A stretch of 64,000 nucleotides of DNA from CAZEAC01 sp964510065. Its GTDB lineage: Bacteria; Bdellovibrionota_C; UBA2361; CAIXSY01. Shown here piece after piece: positions 26,874-36,022 of this stretch; position 1 is the first letter of the stretch, and each line of letters starts with the position of its first letter. Made by a program: the position numbers and the translations under genes. Where the stretch lies: contig CAZEAC010000018.1 in assembly GCA_964510065.1 (NCBI GenBank), positions 5,452 through 69,451 of the forward strand, given 5' to 3'. The notes below the pieces were generated by a model. It worked only from the letters and a program-made list of their open reading frames with translations. It searched no databases and had not been told where the DNA came from.

Positions 26874-27839
26874 CTAACTAAATCGTGAGCTCACTCCAAG
26901 ATAGAAGCTGACATCAACCGTGCCGTCGCCGGGCACGGGATTCTCACGAAGACAAAGCTCCAGCACTGTGGCCGCGCTTACATCAACCTTCATGCCGGCA
27001 TCGAGGTACATAAAATAGTCCGGATGCGTCTCAATGTTTCGAGCGGACCCCGATCCCGAATAGATTCCAAGTAGCGCCGATGTCGACTCCAATAATTCAT
27101 ACTCAACCGTGGCGAATCCCTCGAGGTGAAAGGGTCGAAATTCGACATTTGCGGTTTCAGTATCGGTAAAATAGATTCCAGATAATCCCCAGTAACCAAG
27201 CATCTTGCCCCAACGCTTAGAACCGAGCCCGCCAATTAGTAAATCAACTCCCTCGTTGCCATATTCGTCCTTTGCGCTAGGGAGTCCAAGCTCAGCGCGA
27301 AACGCCCACGCGGGAGCATGCTCAGACCCCGCGCTTACCTGGTGCTTCACGCCAAACGAAACAATCCCAAGCGAAACACCTTCATCTTCAAAATTAAAGC
27401 TCGAGCCATCATCATTGGTGCCAGCGATTTGGTAGCTGTCGTCGTCAAGGCTATCGCGATCACCTTTGGGGAGCGAAAAGATGCGGTGCCACGACTCAAT
27501 CAAATTATCGAGCGCGCCACCAGCCCGTGAAACGATCGGCGCTTTGACACCGACTTGCGTCTCCGAACTTACCGCGAGATTGAACTGAAGCGGCACGGTC
27601 ACTGTTTCAAGATCAACTACATAACTATCTTCAAGGATCGAGGTCGACGACCATGCCGCCGAAAAGCGAAACTCATAGGCCTCAATAATTTCAGGAGAAA
27701 GCGCGCTTGAGGAGAGGTGAAATTGATCAAAAAAGTACTGGTTCTCAAGCTCTATCGGCCCTCTTTTCCAGTTTTCTGCCCATGCTCGCGGCACAAGGCA
27801 TGCGACCACGAACAAAAAGCCAAAAAGAGCTCGCTTCAT
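26874..27839 (-). CDS. DUF3187-like outer-membrane protein
   Basis: The product has 321 residues. It begins with a signal peptide (residues 1-21, ACLVPRAWA-E). The body is rich in aromatic-ended beta strands (YVVDLETVTVPLQFNL, GVSLGIVSFGVKHQV) and ends in FYLGVSSRF, with a terminal aromatic before Ser, which fits a beta-barrel outer-membrane protein. The pattern recalls the DUF3187 family. Its start overlaps the DUF192 stop as ATGA, making it the last gene of an etfB-etfA-DUF192-DUF3187 run. Function unknown. Confidence 0.7.
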   Translation of the reverse strand: MKRALFGFLFVVACLVPRAWAENWKRGPIELENQYFFDQFHLSSSALSPEIIEAYEFRFSAAWSSTSILEDSYVVDLETVTVPLQFNLAVSSETQVGVKAPIVSRAGGALDNLIESWHRIFSLPKGDRDSLDDDSYQIAGTNDDGSSFNFEDEGVSLGIVSFGVKHQVSAGSEHAPAWAFRAELGLPSAKDEYGNEGVDLLIGGLGSKRWGKMLGYWGLSGIYFTDTETANVEFRPFHLEGFATVEYELLESTSALLGIYSGSGSARNIETHPDYFMYLDAGMKVDVSAATVLELCLRENPVPGDGTVDVSFYLGVSSRFS

Positions 27840-28339
27840 GAGTGCGGGATCTCTCCCTCTATCCGCAACTTGGCACCTTTCTTAATTCCTACCAATTGCG
27901 CCGTACCACCTCGCAGCTCTATGACATAGCGGCTCGGCGCGTCTACGGATCGTCCCTCGAGGGTAAGCGGAGGGACATTCTCGAGCACTCCGACGACGTC
28001 CATCGCATTATTTACAAAGATCATATCCAGCGTCAGGTAGGTATCTTTCATCCAAAAACGTTGTACCGACTCCGCCGGGAACACAAAGATCATTCCGCGA
28101 TTAGCATCGAGTGATTTACGGTACATCAGTCCGAGCTGCCGCTTGGGCTCGCTATCCGCAACCTCCAGTTTGAACGCAGTACTTAACTTTCCTGCGACTT
28201 CAAAGCGCACCGTGGCAAGCGTTCGCGAAGCAACGTGCCGACTAAAAGCGACGCCTGCGATAACTAGGACACCGATAAGACCGACAAGAAAACAGATTTC
28301 ACGAAGGTTCGAGCGGCGTCTTCGTTCGTTACTGCCCAT
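27836..28339 (-). CDS. DUF192 family protein
   Basis: The product has 167 residues. An N-terminal transmembrane segment (about 14-33, FLVGLIGVLVIAGVAF) anchors or exports it. The rest is a DUF192 domain: RQLGLMYRKSLDANRGMIFVF, FWMKDTYLTLDMIFV, and the C-terminal VIELRGGTA. This family is a small periplasmic beta fold of uncertain role. It lies 5 bases after etfA and is coupled by ATGA to the DUF3187 gene. Confidence 0.88.
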   Translation of the reverse strand: MGSNERRRRSNLREICFLVGLIGVLVIAGVAFSRHVASRTLATVRFEVAGKLSTAFKLEVADSEPKRQLGLMYRKSLDANRGMIFVFPAESVQRFWMKDTYLTLDMIFVNNAMDVVGVLENVPPLTLEGRSVDAPSRYVIELRGGTAQLVGIKKGAKLRIEGEIPHS

Positions 28340-28344
28340 GCTGC

Positions 28345-29316
28345 TTACCCCTTCCCCTTTTGCACGGCCTCGGTAAGTTTCGGCACGGCATCAAACAGGT
28401 CAGCTACCAATCCATAATCGGCAATTTCAAAAATGGGTGCTTCCGAATCCTTGTTAATTGCCGCAATTACTTTGGAATCTTTCATTCCCGCAAGATGCTG
28501 AATCGCTCCTGATATGCCGACGGCTATGTAAAGCTGCGGGGCCACGACCTTCCCGGTCTGGCCGACCTGCCAATCATTGGGAGCGTACCCTGAGTCCACC
28601 GCGGCGCGAGACGCACCAACCGCAGCGCCGAGTGCATCGGCTAATGGGTAGATATATTTCTGAAAGTTTTCAGATGAAGCCATCGCGCGCCCGCCGCTAA
28701 CGACAATTGCCGCATCACCAAGCTCGGGGCGACTTCCCGAAGCAAGCGCATATGCCACCACCTCTCCTTTTTGAGCCGGTTCGGGAATTCCTGAAAGCTC
28801 GACCACAGATCCATTCTTCGATCCCCGTGGCGCCGGAGCAAACGCGGTGCTACGAACGGTGACAATCTTCTTCGCGCCTTCGAGCGCAACATCGGCAAAT
28901 ACGTTACCGGCGTACATCGGACGGCGAAGAGAACCATCGGCGTTTATTGCAACAATATCCGACGCCTGCGCGGCATCAAGAAGGCCTGCAAGAAACGGGG
29001 CAAGATCCTTTCCTGTACTGGTCGCTGCGGCGACAACGGTATCGGCGCCGCAATCTTCGAAAGACTTTTTTAGGGCCTGCGCATATACAGGTGCAATATA
29101 TTTTTCAAAGCGTGAATCCTCGCTGAAATAAACCTTTGAAATGCCGAAATGTAAGATCTCTTCTGCGGCAGATCGCGACCCACCACCGAGGGCAACGCCA
29201 ACAATATCACCCTTGCCCCATTTGCCCTTTAGCTCAAGGGCAACACTGAGCGCTGCGAGCGACGCCTTGGGAAGTTTGCCGCTCGTATGTTGGATAAAAA
29301 GTAAAATATTTCCCAT
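28345..29316 (-). CDS. etfA: Electron transfer flavoprotein, alpha subunit
   Basis: The product has 323 residues, the usual length. The C-terminal FAD-binding signature is clear (LYIAVGISGAIQHLAGM, then IAAINKD), and the Arg/Ser-rich SGGRAMASSENF motif precedes it. With EtfB it carries electrons from acyl-CoA dehydrogenases to the quinone pool through ETF:quinone oxidoreductase. Its start overlaps the etfB stop as TAATG. It fits the fatty-acid and propionyl-CoA catabolism seen elsewhere in the window. Confidence 0.97.
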   Translation of the reverse strand: MGNILLFIQHTSGKLPKASLAALSVALELKGKWGKGDIVGVALGGGSRSAAEEILHFGISKVYFSEDSRFEKYIAPVYAQALKKSFEDCGADTVVAAATSTGKDLAPFLAGLLDAAQASDIVAINADGSLRRPMYAGNVFADVALEGAKKIVTVRSTAFAPAPRGSKNGSVVELSGIPEPAQKGEVVAYALASGSRPELGDAAIVVSGGRAMASSENFQKYIYPLADALGAAVGASRAAVDSGYAPNDWQVGQTGKVVAPQLYIAVGISGAIQHLAGMKDSKVIAAINKDSEAPIFEIADYGLVADLFDAVPKLTEAVQKGKG

Positions 29317-30065
29317 TAGAGTACCTTGGCCTCCTCTTTAAGCGCCTTGTAGAGGGCATCGACAGAGTCGAGCTTCTTGCCACCCTGACGCTTTCCGGGC
29401 GCATTCATCTTCAAAACTTTCACTCGCAGCTCCGCCTTTACACCAATAGCATCGAGAGTGATCTCCTCTAATGGCTTCTTCTTCGCCTTCATAATTCCAG
29501 GAAGCGGCGCATAGCGCGGCGTATTCAGTCGCAAATCAGTACTGATCACGCATGGAATTGGGACTTTTACGGTTTCAAGCCCGCCATCGACTTCACGAGT
29601 GACAGTGGCATGTGCAGAGTCAAGTTCGACCTTTGATGCAAAACAGGCTTGCGGAAGTCCAAGCCGCGCCGCAACAAGCTGCGCAGTTTGACTGGCATCA
29701 GAATCTATCGCTTGCTTTCCAAGGATCACCAATCCAAACCCGCCCCTCTTGTAGATTTCACAAATCGCCCGCGAGGCCAGATCCGAATCAATCGGACCAT
29801 CATGCTTTACCAAGATTCCCGAATCGGCTCCCATCGCCATTGTGTAGCGAAGCTGCGTCTGCGCGTCGGCGTGACCGATTGTAGCTACTACGACTTCTTG
29901 GGCTTTACCTGCCTCCTTTAACTTTAGAGCCTCTTCGACCGCAATCTCATCGAAAGGATTTACAATCCATTTAACACCTTCGGTCTCTATCCCCGAACCA
30001 TCGGCTTTGACCTTGATCTTCGCTTCGTAGTCGGGCACCCGTTTAATTGGAACCAGTATTTTCAT
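29316..30065 (-). CDS. etfB: Electron transfer flavoprotein, beta subunit
   Basis: The product has 249 residues. It opens with MKILVPIKRVPDYEAKIKV, holds VNPFDEIAVEEALKLKEAG and the AMP/FAD-binding region (GKQAIDSDASQTAQLVAARL), all characteristic of EtfB. It pairs with EtfA, encoded immediately downstream. It is the first gene of the etf operon; the roughly 270 bases between it and the divergent TadE-like gene must hold both promoters. Confidence 0.97.
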   Translation of the reverse strand: MKILVPIKRVPDYEAKIKVKADGSGIETEGVKWIVNPFDEIAVEEALKLKEAGKAQEVVVATIGHADAQTQLRYTMAMGADSGILVKHDGPIDSDLASRAICEIYKRGGFGLVILGKQAIDSDASQTAQLVAARLGLPQACFASKVELDSAHATVTREVDGGLETVKVPIPCVISTDLRLNTPRYAPLPGIMKAKKKPLEEITLDAIGVKAELRVKVLKMNAPGKRQGGKKLDSVDALYKALKEEAKVL

Positions 30066-30340
30066 GTCAATAAATCCTTAATGTGCCTGGTACGTTACAA
30101 AAGTAGCAGGCATCCTCGCAAGGTAGAAGTCTCAAACGTGTGCTGTTTGAAATAGTCGGTTTTGGATATAAGGTTCCAGATCTGCTTGGTTTTTTTGTAG
30201 AGATCCCCTCATTTTTGCCTTACAAATAAATTCCGGAAACTTTCTCTGAATATCAACGAACAGCTAGGTGCTAGCTTTTTGCTCAGCGCAATACCCAATC
30301 GTGGTTTGGGCCGATCAAAAATTAACGTGGAGTGGCTCAG

Positions 30341-32632
30341 ATGCGAAGGCAAACCGGATCCTCCCTTATTGAACAAACAGTGGTACTTTTTGGTGTTGCG
30401 GCACTGCTGGTAGGTCTCTTTGATATCAGCAAAATAATTCAAGGCTACGTTGCGGTACGTGAAGGGGTTGCAAGCACGATTCGCTGCTTGTACACGGCTG
30501 ATGGCGACTGTCGTGTCAATCCCGCGGATGAGCCGCCGCGAGATCGGCGGGTATTTGATTATCAGCGGGTCACGCCAAAGTATCTCTATGAGGTCGAAAG
30601 GTTTCGCTATACCGCACTGGGAAGCTGGGTAGAAGCACCAGAATTTAGTCAGCAGGCAAACGCAACCGTGCTTGATTCTGTGAGCTACGATCTTCCGGGC
30701 GAGCATTATGTACAGGTAGCCAATGACTTCGGCGACGCGCCATTACGCTACGTCTCGCGGCGAGACCTCAGACTAATCGGCACAAATTCCAAGGAAGCGA
30801 GCTATCGCTATGAAGATGGAAGCGTGCCTAATGGCGCTGAGCGTAAAACGATCTCGCTTTCAAGTATCAACCTTTCTCTTTCGAATCGCTCTGTCGACAG
30901 TCCTTCCTTTAGTCTTACCAAACCAAACCTGGATCCAAACCTGCCCTGTCTAATTTTTCCAGATGCTGGCAGTCCGCAAATCGCTCGGCATTGCGAAGAA
31001 AGCTGGCCTAACAATTGGACCAATGGCCACAGCTTCGGCAGTCCGGAAGGCGCAACGTGGCAAACATCAGAGGTGCCCATTGGTGAAGAGCTTTCTAATG
31101 GCACCTTCGTGGTGCTTCAGATTAACGGCCGGTCACGCGGGAACGGCTCGGACAGATCCGCGACAGTAAGCATTCAAATTTTTGAGGAGACCAGACCCAA
31201 TAGTAACAGTTGGCGACATGCCTACTCTTTGGGCGGTCAACAAATTGAAAACACTTCCGAGCAAAGAAATTTTTACCCGCGTGGCGCCGCCGCCGAATGG
31301 GTCAAAGGGCTCGAGGACACGAGCCCAAACGAGTTTCGCTATTATCAGGCGATTCGCTTACTCTATGACAGGCGCTATCGAGTTAGATTTGAACTGGAGT
31401 CGCCTGGCGGAACTACTCCTGAGATTGGTTGGCAGGGATCAGAACTGCTGATCTTTCGGCCACGCTACAGTGATAGCTCATTGTCAATAAATTGCGGCGA
31501 TCCCTGCATGGAGCAGTGCGCCCCTCAAAACACAGTACTTCCTGCGGATGTCGTTGCGACTCTGATCCGCTCGAAACTCGACAGTAGCTCAAATTACGAT
31601 TATGGCTGTCAGGCCAGCGCTCCTCAAGTCGATCAGCATACATTCACTACTTCCTCACGCTGCGAGCCCACATTGCTCAAAATCGGCGACTGCATTCGAA
31701 GCTCTCCGGAAAAAAGCTGCCCGACAAATTTCGGCGTGTCCAACCCTGCCGACCGAAACGCACTGCGCGGGATCTGCCCCGCGGAATCCGGCGCCATCGC
31801 CGGGAGTGAGCGTTGGCGGCTTTCCAAAAAGCAGCTTGCTTCAAAACGCTGGGCTCCCAATTCTTGCGACGAGCCTTCGCCGCCTGATCCTGACGACTGG
31901 AAAAGTTATTCTGCACTCAATGTTTCGGCGATTGAAATAATTGGAAGCCGTGCTGTTGCGGCAGACCCGCAAACTCATTTCAGCTGTGCCGGCTTCTCCT
32001 TTCGAGAAATGTCCTTTTCAGAAGATTGCCGGGATTCGCGAGGTAATCCACTAGGCACCCTATTCGGTGAATTTATTCCGGCGCTATCCAATCCGGCGGA
32101 CCAGCTTCGGTTCCAGGCGCTTCTTTGTGGCATGCCAGGCGTGGCTTCGTTCTCAGTCGATAGCGAAAAAATTACCACGCTCGTCGAAAGTGCTCCGCAG
32201 AATGAATCCTACCGTATGATCGTCTCCGACGTCGCGGCCACAGAGATAATTCCCGGCGGCCCATTTCCCGAAGGCACTTTGCCGGGTCAATGTCGTAGCA
32301 CAGGCAGCAGCTGCGAAGCACTCTTCCGTGGATTTCAAAGATTCGTGCCGGACTCTCACCCCAATGAACGCCAGGATATTGAAATTCAGAAAGCCGTTAC
32401 ACGTGGAAGCTCAAGATCCAAGTCGATCTATCCCTTTGCCCATATATGTGCGGATAACAGCGCGACGCACTGTCAAACCTTTAATGTTGAACAAAATGAT
32501 GATGCGCTGATTACCGTGCGAAGCTCTCTTCGAGTGCCGCTCACCCTGCTGAGCTTATTTCGGGGCGATCCAACGCTCAATCTCGAATACTCACAAAGTA
32601 GGAGATGGGAAGGTGAGTATGCAGGACAATGA
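30341..32632 (+). CDS. Giant TadE/TadG-like pseudopilin protein
   Basis: The product has 763 residues from the ATG at 30341 (an in-frame GTG at 30332 is possible). The N-terminus is TadE-like: a short basic start, then GSSLIEQTVVLFGVAALLVGLFDISKI with a glutamate at the helix start, as in pseudopilins. The C-terminus (RVPLTLLSL, NLEYSQSRRWEGEY) resembles the end of TadE/G proteins. Between them lie about 650 extra residues rich in Cys, Ser and Pro, which is many times the usual length. It is probably a membrane-anchored surface protein. No other Tad genes are nearby. Confidence 0.65.
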   Translation: MRRQTGSSLIEQTVVLFGVAALLVGLFDISKIIQGYVAVREGVASTIRCLYTADGDCRVNPADEPPRDRRVFDYQRVTPKYLYEVERFRYTALGSWVEAPEFSQQANATVLDSVSYDLPGEHYVQVANDFGDAPLRYVSRRDLRLIGTNSKEASYRYEDGSVPNGAERKTISLSSINLSLSNRSVDSPSFSLTKPNLDPNLPCLIFPDAGSPQIARHCEESWPNNWTNGHSFGSPEGATWQTSEVPIGEELSNGTFVVLQINGRSRGNGSDRSATVSIQIFEETRPNSNSWRHAYSLGGQQIENTSEQRNFYPRGAAAEWVKGLEDTSPNEFRYYQAIRLLYDRRYRVRFELESPGGTTPEIGWQGSELLIFRPRYSDSSLSINCGDPCMEQCAPQNTVLPADVVATLIRSKLDSSSNYDYGCQASAPQVDQHTFTTSSRCEPTLLKIGDCIRSSPEKSCPTNFGVSNPADRNALRGICPAESGAIAGSERWRLSKKQLASKRWAPNSCDEPSPPDPDDWKSYSALNVSAIEIIGSRAVAADPQTHFSCAGFSFREMSFSEDCRDSRGNPLGTLFGEFIPALSNPADQLRFQALLCGMPGVASFSVDSEKITTLVESAPQNESYRMIVSDVAATEIIPGGPFPEGTLPGQCRSTGSSCEALFRGFQRFVPDSHPNERQDIEIQKAVTRGSSRSKSIYPFAHICADNSATHCQTFNVEQNDDALITVRSSLRVPLTLLSLFRGDPTLNLEYSQSRRWEGEYAGQ

Positions 32633-32638
32633 GGAGTA

Positions 32639-34147
32639 ATGGCTTCGCGTAGCCATGCCAGGGGATTACCGCGCTCTTCCTTAGAAGCGCAAGTCGCGGT
32701 ATTATCCGCCGCTATGTCTGGACGTGCGGTATTTGGTGGATTTGGAGCTCTGCTTATTGCGGGCTGTTTGCTCGCGCGATTATTGACGCTCGGTTCCCCC
32801 GCGCTTATCGACCCGAGCGAGTCTCGCTTCGCCGTTGCAGCAATGCAAATGTTCGAAAGTGGTGATTACATTACGCCGAAAATTTTCATTAACTCGGACG
32901 ATTCTCAACCGTACCTTGCAAAGCCGCCACTCGCTCCCTGGTCGGCCGCCTTCGCGGTGAGCATCCTGGGACCAAGCGAATTTGCGCTTCGACTTCCTTC
33001 TTTTCTTGCAAATCTCTTAGTCGTGGGCTGTCTCGCGCTTTGCGCCTTGAAGTTTTTCGGCAAATCGGAAGCGGTGGTCGCTCCTCTTATATTTCTTAGT
33101 ACAGGCGGAATTTTCCTCTTTGCTTTTTCATCACTTACCGATCCGCTTGTTTTGGGTTGCTATACCGCTGCAATGCTTGGCTATCTATTATCGCGCGAGA
33201 GCAAGACATGGGGACATCTCACCTTTGCAGCCCTCGGGCTCGGCATGCTTGCAAAAGGTCCAGTCGTTATCGTGCTCGTCGGCATTGCGATGCTCATTGA
33301 CTGCTTACTTAAACGCTCGCTAAGGCCTCTTGGGACACTCCCTTGGGTGAGCGGCCTGGTGATATTTCTTTTACTTTGGACCCCTTGGTACTTAGTGGCC
33401 GAGCGCGAGAACCCTGGATTTCTTGAATACTATTTTTTCCACGAGAACTTTTTGCGCTACCTCGTTGAAGATTTCGGAAATCAGTATGGAACTTCTCACG
33501 TGCATACCCGTGGAATGATCTGGCTTATGTATCTCGGTGTACTGTGCCCATGGACTCTGCTCCTTCCAAGTGTCTCAAAATCCCTTTATAGAGATCCACT
33601 TGCGCGCGTTGAACTCAAGAAGGATGCCACGTTTATTTCCCTGCTCGCGTTTGCGCTTTCGCCGCTTATTTTCTTCACCTTCGCACGGCAAATTATAGCA
33701 ACGTACTGCTTCCCTGCTATCGCGCCAAGCGCGCTCGCCCTCGCGGTCATACTCCGAAGAATCTGGTCAGCGGAGCGATTTAAAAAACTCGTACCTGCGG
33801 CGGCAATGTTTTGCATGACCTATGGGGCAATGCTCATGCTCACTGCTCCGGAAATCAGCGCCCGACGATCAGCACGAACGGTATTGGAATATGCCCGCGA
33901 AGGTGGAATCAGTCGAATCGGAATATATCGTCAAAGTCCGCACTCGATTCACTTCTACAAGGACGTTCCCGAATTCAGCTCTATCTCCATTGCATCAGCA
34001 TTGAGCGTTGACAAAGCTCTCGCGGAGAAATTCGAAGTTCTTGCAGTAAAAAGGAGCGATCTATTCAGGATCGGCACGGAAGAATCAGCTCACCTAAAGA
34101 AACGCGGCGACCTGGGATCGTGGGTTTTCTTTACTCTTGTTAGTTAA
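32639..34147 (+). CDS. ArnT/PMT-like membrane glycosyltransferase (GT39/GT83)
   Basis: The product has 502 residues with about ten hydrophobic segments. The first periplasmic loop shows the signature DPSESRFAVAAMQMFESGDY, followed by PYLAKPPLAPW, as in ArnT-type transferases that use lipid-linked sugars; the acidic DPSESR region is catalytic in the family. A further LAKGPVVIVLVG helix fits. It starts 6 bases after the TadE-like gene, so it may glycosylate that protein or lipid A; the latter is the better known role. Acceptor not readable. Confidence 0.88.
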   Translation: MASRSHARGLPRSSLEAQVAVLSAAMSGRAVFGGFGALLIAGCLLARLLTLGSPALIDPSESRFAVAAMQMFESGDYITPKIFINSDDSQPYLAKPPLAPWSAAFAVSILGPSEFALRLPSFLANLLVVGCLALCALKFFGKSEAVVAPLIFLSTGGIFLFAFSSLTDPLVLGCYTAAMLGYLLSRESKTWGHLTFAALGLGMLAKGPVVIVLVGIAMLIDCLLKRSLRPLGTLPWVSGLVIFLLLWTPWYLVAERENPGFLEYYFFHENFLRYLVEDFGNQYGTSHVHTRGMIWLMYLGVLCPWTLLLPSVSKSLYRDPLARVELKKDATFISLLAFALSPLIFFTFARQIIATYCFPAIAPSALALAVILRRIWSAERFKKLVPAAAMFCMTYGAMLMLTAPEISARRSARTVLEYAREGGISRIGIYRQSPHSIHFYKDVPEFSSISIASALSVDKALAEKFEVLAVKRSDLFRIGTEESAHLKKRGDLGSWVFFTLVS

Positions 34148-34609
34148 CCCTCATTTCTCACGCTCCGCGTTCGAAATTCGGCGCGCTGCGAACGGCGCAG
34201 CGCGTGCACCTTAAGCAGAAAAAGATGAAAGAGGCGTAAATACAAGGCAGCCAGACACCGTCGAATACTGTAGAAATTGATTGCGAGAAAAACTTTTACG
34301 GAATTCAAGTCGACTGGCTACGACAGAGCGTAATCGGCAAGGCAGAGCATCTGTTGAAAGGGACAAATCCTCGCTTTGTCGTCACTTCGCTCGAACGCGC
34401 TGCATGCCACGCCCTGGAACTCTATGAGCAATGCTACTGCAAACGGGGAGAGATGGAGAATTGTATCAAAGAGCAATTTCAGCTTTTACACTTGTGGCTT
34501 CTGCGCATTCGTATTCTTTCACCTTGCTTCACATCTTTTTCGACTTTTAGGTGCACGCGGAGCGCGAAACGCTCCGCGTCCTGATTCTCAGGAGCACCAA
34601 CACGAAATG
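34148..34609. other. Intergenic region with mirrored GC hairpins (possible MITE)
   Basis: No gene is supported in this 462-base gap between convergent genes. Two strong hairpins lie near its ends: 34182-34204 (9-base stem CGCGCTGCG/CGCAGCGCG) and 34556-34578 (9-base stem CGCGGAGCG/CGCTCCGCG). Around them the sequence is mirrored: GCGCGTGCACCT near 34200 recurs inverted as AGGTGCACGCGG near 34550, each next to a similar A-rich stretch. The hairpins could end both transcripts. Alternatively the mirrored ends mark a degenerate small mobile element of about 400 bases. Confidence 0.5.
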
Positions 34610-36022
34610 CTACGCCACGATTACATTTTCAGAAAGCGGTGGCTTGAGCAGCTTTGTTCGGACAGACTGCGCCTTGGCAGCAAGCTCTGTATGCGTCTCA
34701 TAGAGCCGTGCAATCTGATTCAAATGATCAGCAGTTTGGGTGACCAAGCGCGCCACGTCCCCTTCGGCGACGCCACCGAGACGAAGTAATCCTGAAAACT
34801 CAGCCCAGCTCTCTGATTCCAGCCAGGTAAGAATAGTTACGGCAGCGTCAGGGACCACCGCGATTTCCTGAGTGGCGGGATTTTGATAGGCCGTTCGAAC
34901 TCGCTCCAGGATTCTCTGCAATGAGGCAAAGTACTCTTTCTTAAGGGGGTTTTTTCGAATAGAGAGGTAGGCGCGATGCGGATCGCCGGCCAAACAACCT
35001 ACAAGCGCGGCAAGCTCTTCCTCGCCGAGATCGGTCAAAAGATGGGTATCAATTGCTTCGCCAAGCTCGAGCACAAGGCTTGTGCAGAGATTCGCAGCCC
35101 AAAGCCCCTTCTGAGTTAATCCGCGCTCCTCGACATACCCTAACGCTTGCAAACCGCGAAAAGACTGTTCAAGCAGACTAAGCTGCCGATTTTCGACTTC
35201 ATCGGCATCACGAAGCTTTCGACGAATTCTCTTGTCATGCTTCTTACGTTGCTCGTCTCGTTGTTCATGGCCTTCTCCACGGTGTTGCTCTTTATCGGCT
35301 TCCGCACGCAGTTCCTTGGCCATTTTTCGATCAAGAAATGCGGCAAGGCTCTTCCCGACAGTATAGCGCAGATCGTCAACATTTCGATGTTTCAAAAGAT
35401 TCAGCACAGTCGAGGGCGCGGCAAAATACGCCGAACGAAGTGGCTCAGGGGGACGCCTCGTCACTTCAAAGAGCACCCGCGCATCAGAATAGACACTTGG
35501 CGCGATTAAACAGATACCCACCGCATCCTTGCCCCGGCGCCCTGCTCGCCCGGACATCTGCTGGAATTCAGAGGAAGTTAAAACGTTAAAGCCTTCGGAC
35601 CCGCGTTTACTATGCGCCGTGATAACAACCGTGCGTGCAGGAAAATCAACACCGGCTGCCACCGTGCCTGTAGCGATTAAAAGGCGCAGCACTCCACGAG
35701 TCATAAGCTCTTCCAAGAGCAAACGCCACATGAGCAGCTGTCCCGCATGATGCGCTCCGACTGCGCTACTAATGAGCGCCTGATAATGCGGGTGCTGAAG
35801 CACGACGTCGCGCTCCATCTGATACTTAGTCATCGCCGTTTCAATTTCGGCAATGAGGCGCTGCTGCGCCTCGGGCGCGAGCTTGCCACCGCGAGCTTGT
35901 GCCAATTTTTCAATATCGTTATCGCATTGTCGCCGCGAAGTTCGAAAAAGTATTGCCGGCAGGAGATTGTTTTGTCCAAGCTCGCTCAAGACTTTGTGAA
36001 CTGGAAATTCGCCAAAAATCAT
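34610..36022 (-). CDS. Ski2-like RNA helicase, C-terminal half (second RecA domain onward)
   Basis: The product has 470 residues. It starts at the linker to the second RecA domain (LLPAILFRTSRRQCD) and carries TGTVAAGVDFPAR and QMSGRAGRRG (motif VI, 155-164), then a charged helical region and a C-terminal helical domain like the DSHCT part of Ski2/Mtr4/HelY helicases. The ATP-binding half is the upstream gene; the two overlap as ATGA (36019-36022). Together they make about 736 residues, close to a complete bacterial Ski2-like helicase. They could act as two chains or come from a frameshift. Confidence 0.88.
   Translation of the reverse strand: MIFGEFPVHKVLSELGQNNLLPAILFRTSRRQCDNDIEKLAQARGGKLAPEAQQRLIAEIETAMTKYQMERDVVLQHPHYQALISSAVGAHHAGQLLMWRLLLEELMTRGVLRLLIATGTVAAGVDFPARTVVITAHSKRGSEGFNVLTSSEFQQMSGRAGRRGKDAVGICLIAPSVYSDARVLFEVTRRPPEPLRSAYFAAPSTVLNLLKHRNVDDLRYTVGKSLAAFLDRKMAKELRAEADKEQHRGEGHEQRDEQRKKHDKRIRRKLRDADEVENRQLSLLEQSFRGLQALGYVEERGLTQKGLWAANLCTSLVLELGEAIDTHLLTDLGEEELAALVGCLAGDPHRAYLSIRKNPLKKEYFASLQRILERVRTAYQNPATQEIAVVPDAAVTILTWLESESWAEFSGLLRLGGVAEGDVARLVTQTADHLNQIARLYETHTELAAKAQSVRTKLLKPPLSENVIVA

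Noticed and set aside
30209..30706. 165-codon minus-strand frame at the start of the TadE-like gene
   Set aside because: It overlaps the TadE-like N-terminus, which has clear protein features, and has no motif of its own.
36019..36022. Helicase split as simple pseudogene decay
   Set aside because: Both halves keep all motifs, the break is exactly between domains and the junction is a coupling ATGA; a true split or a sequencing error is more likely.
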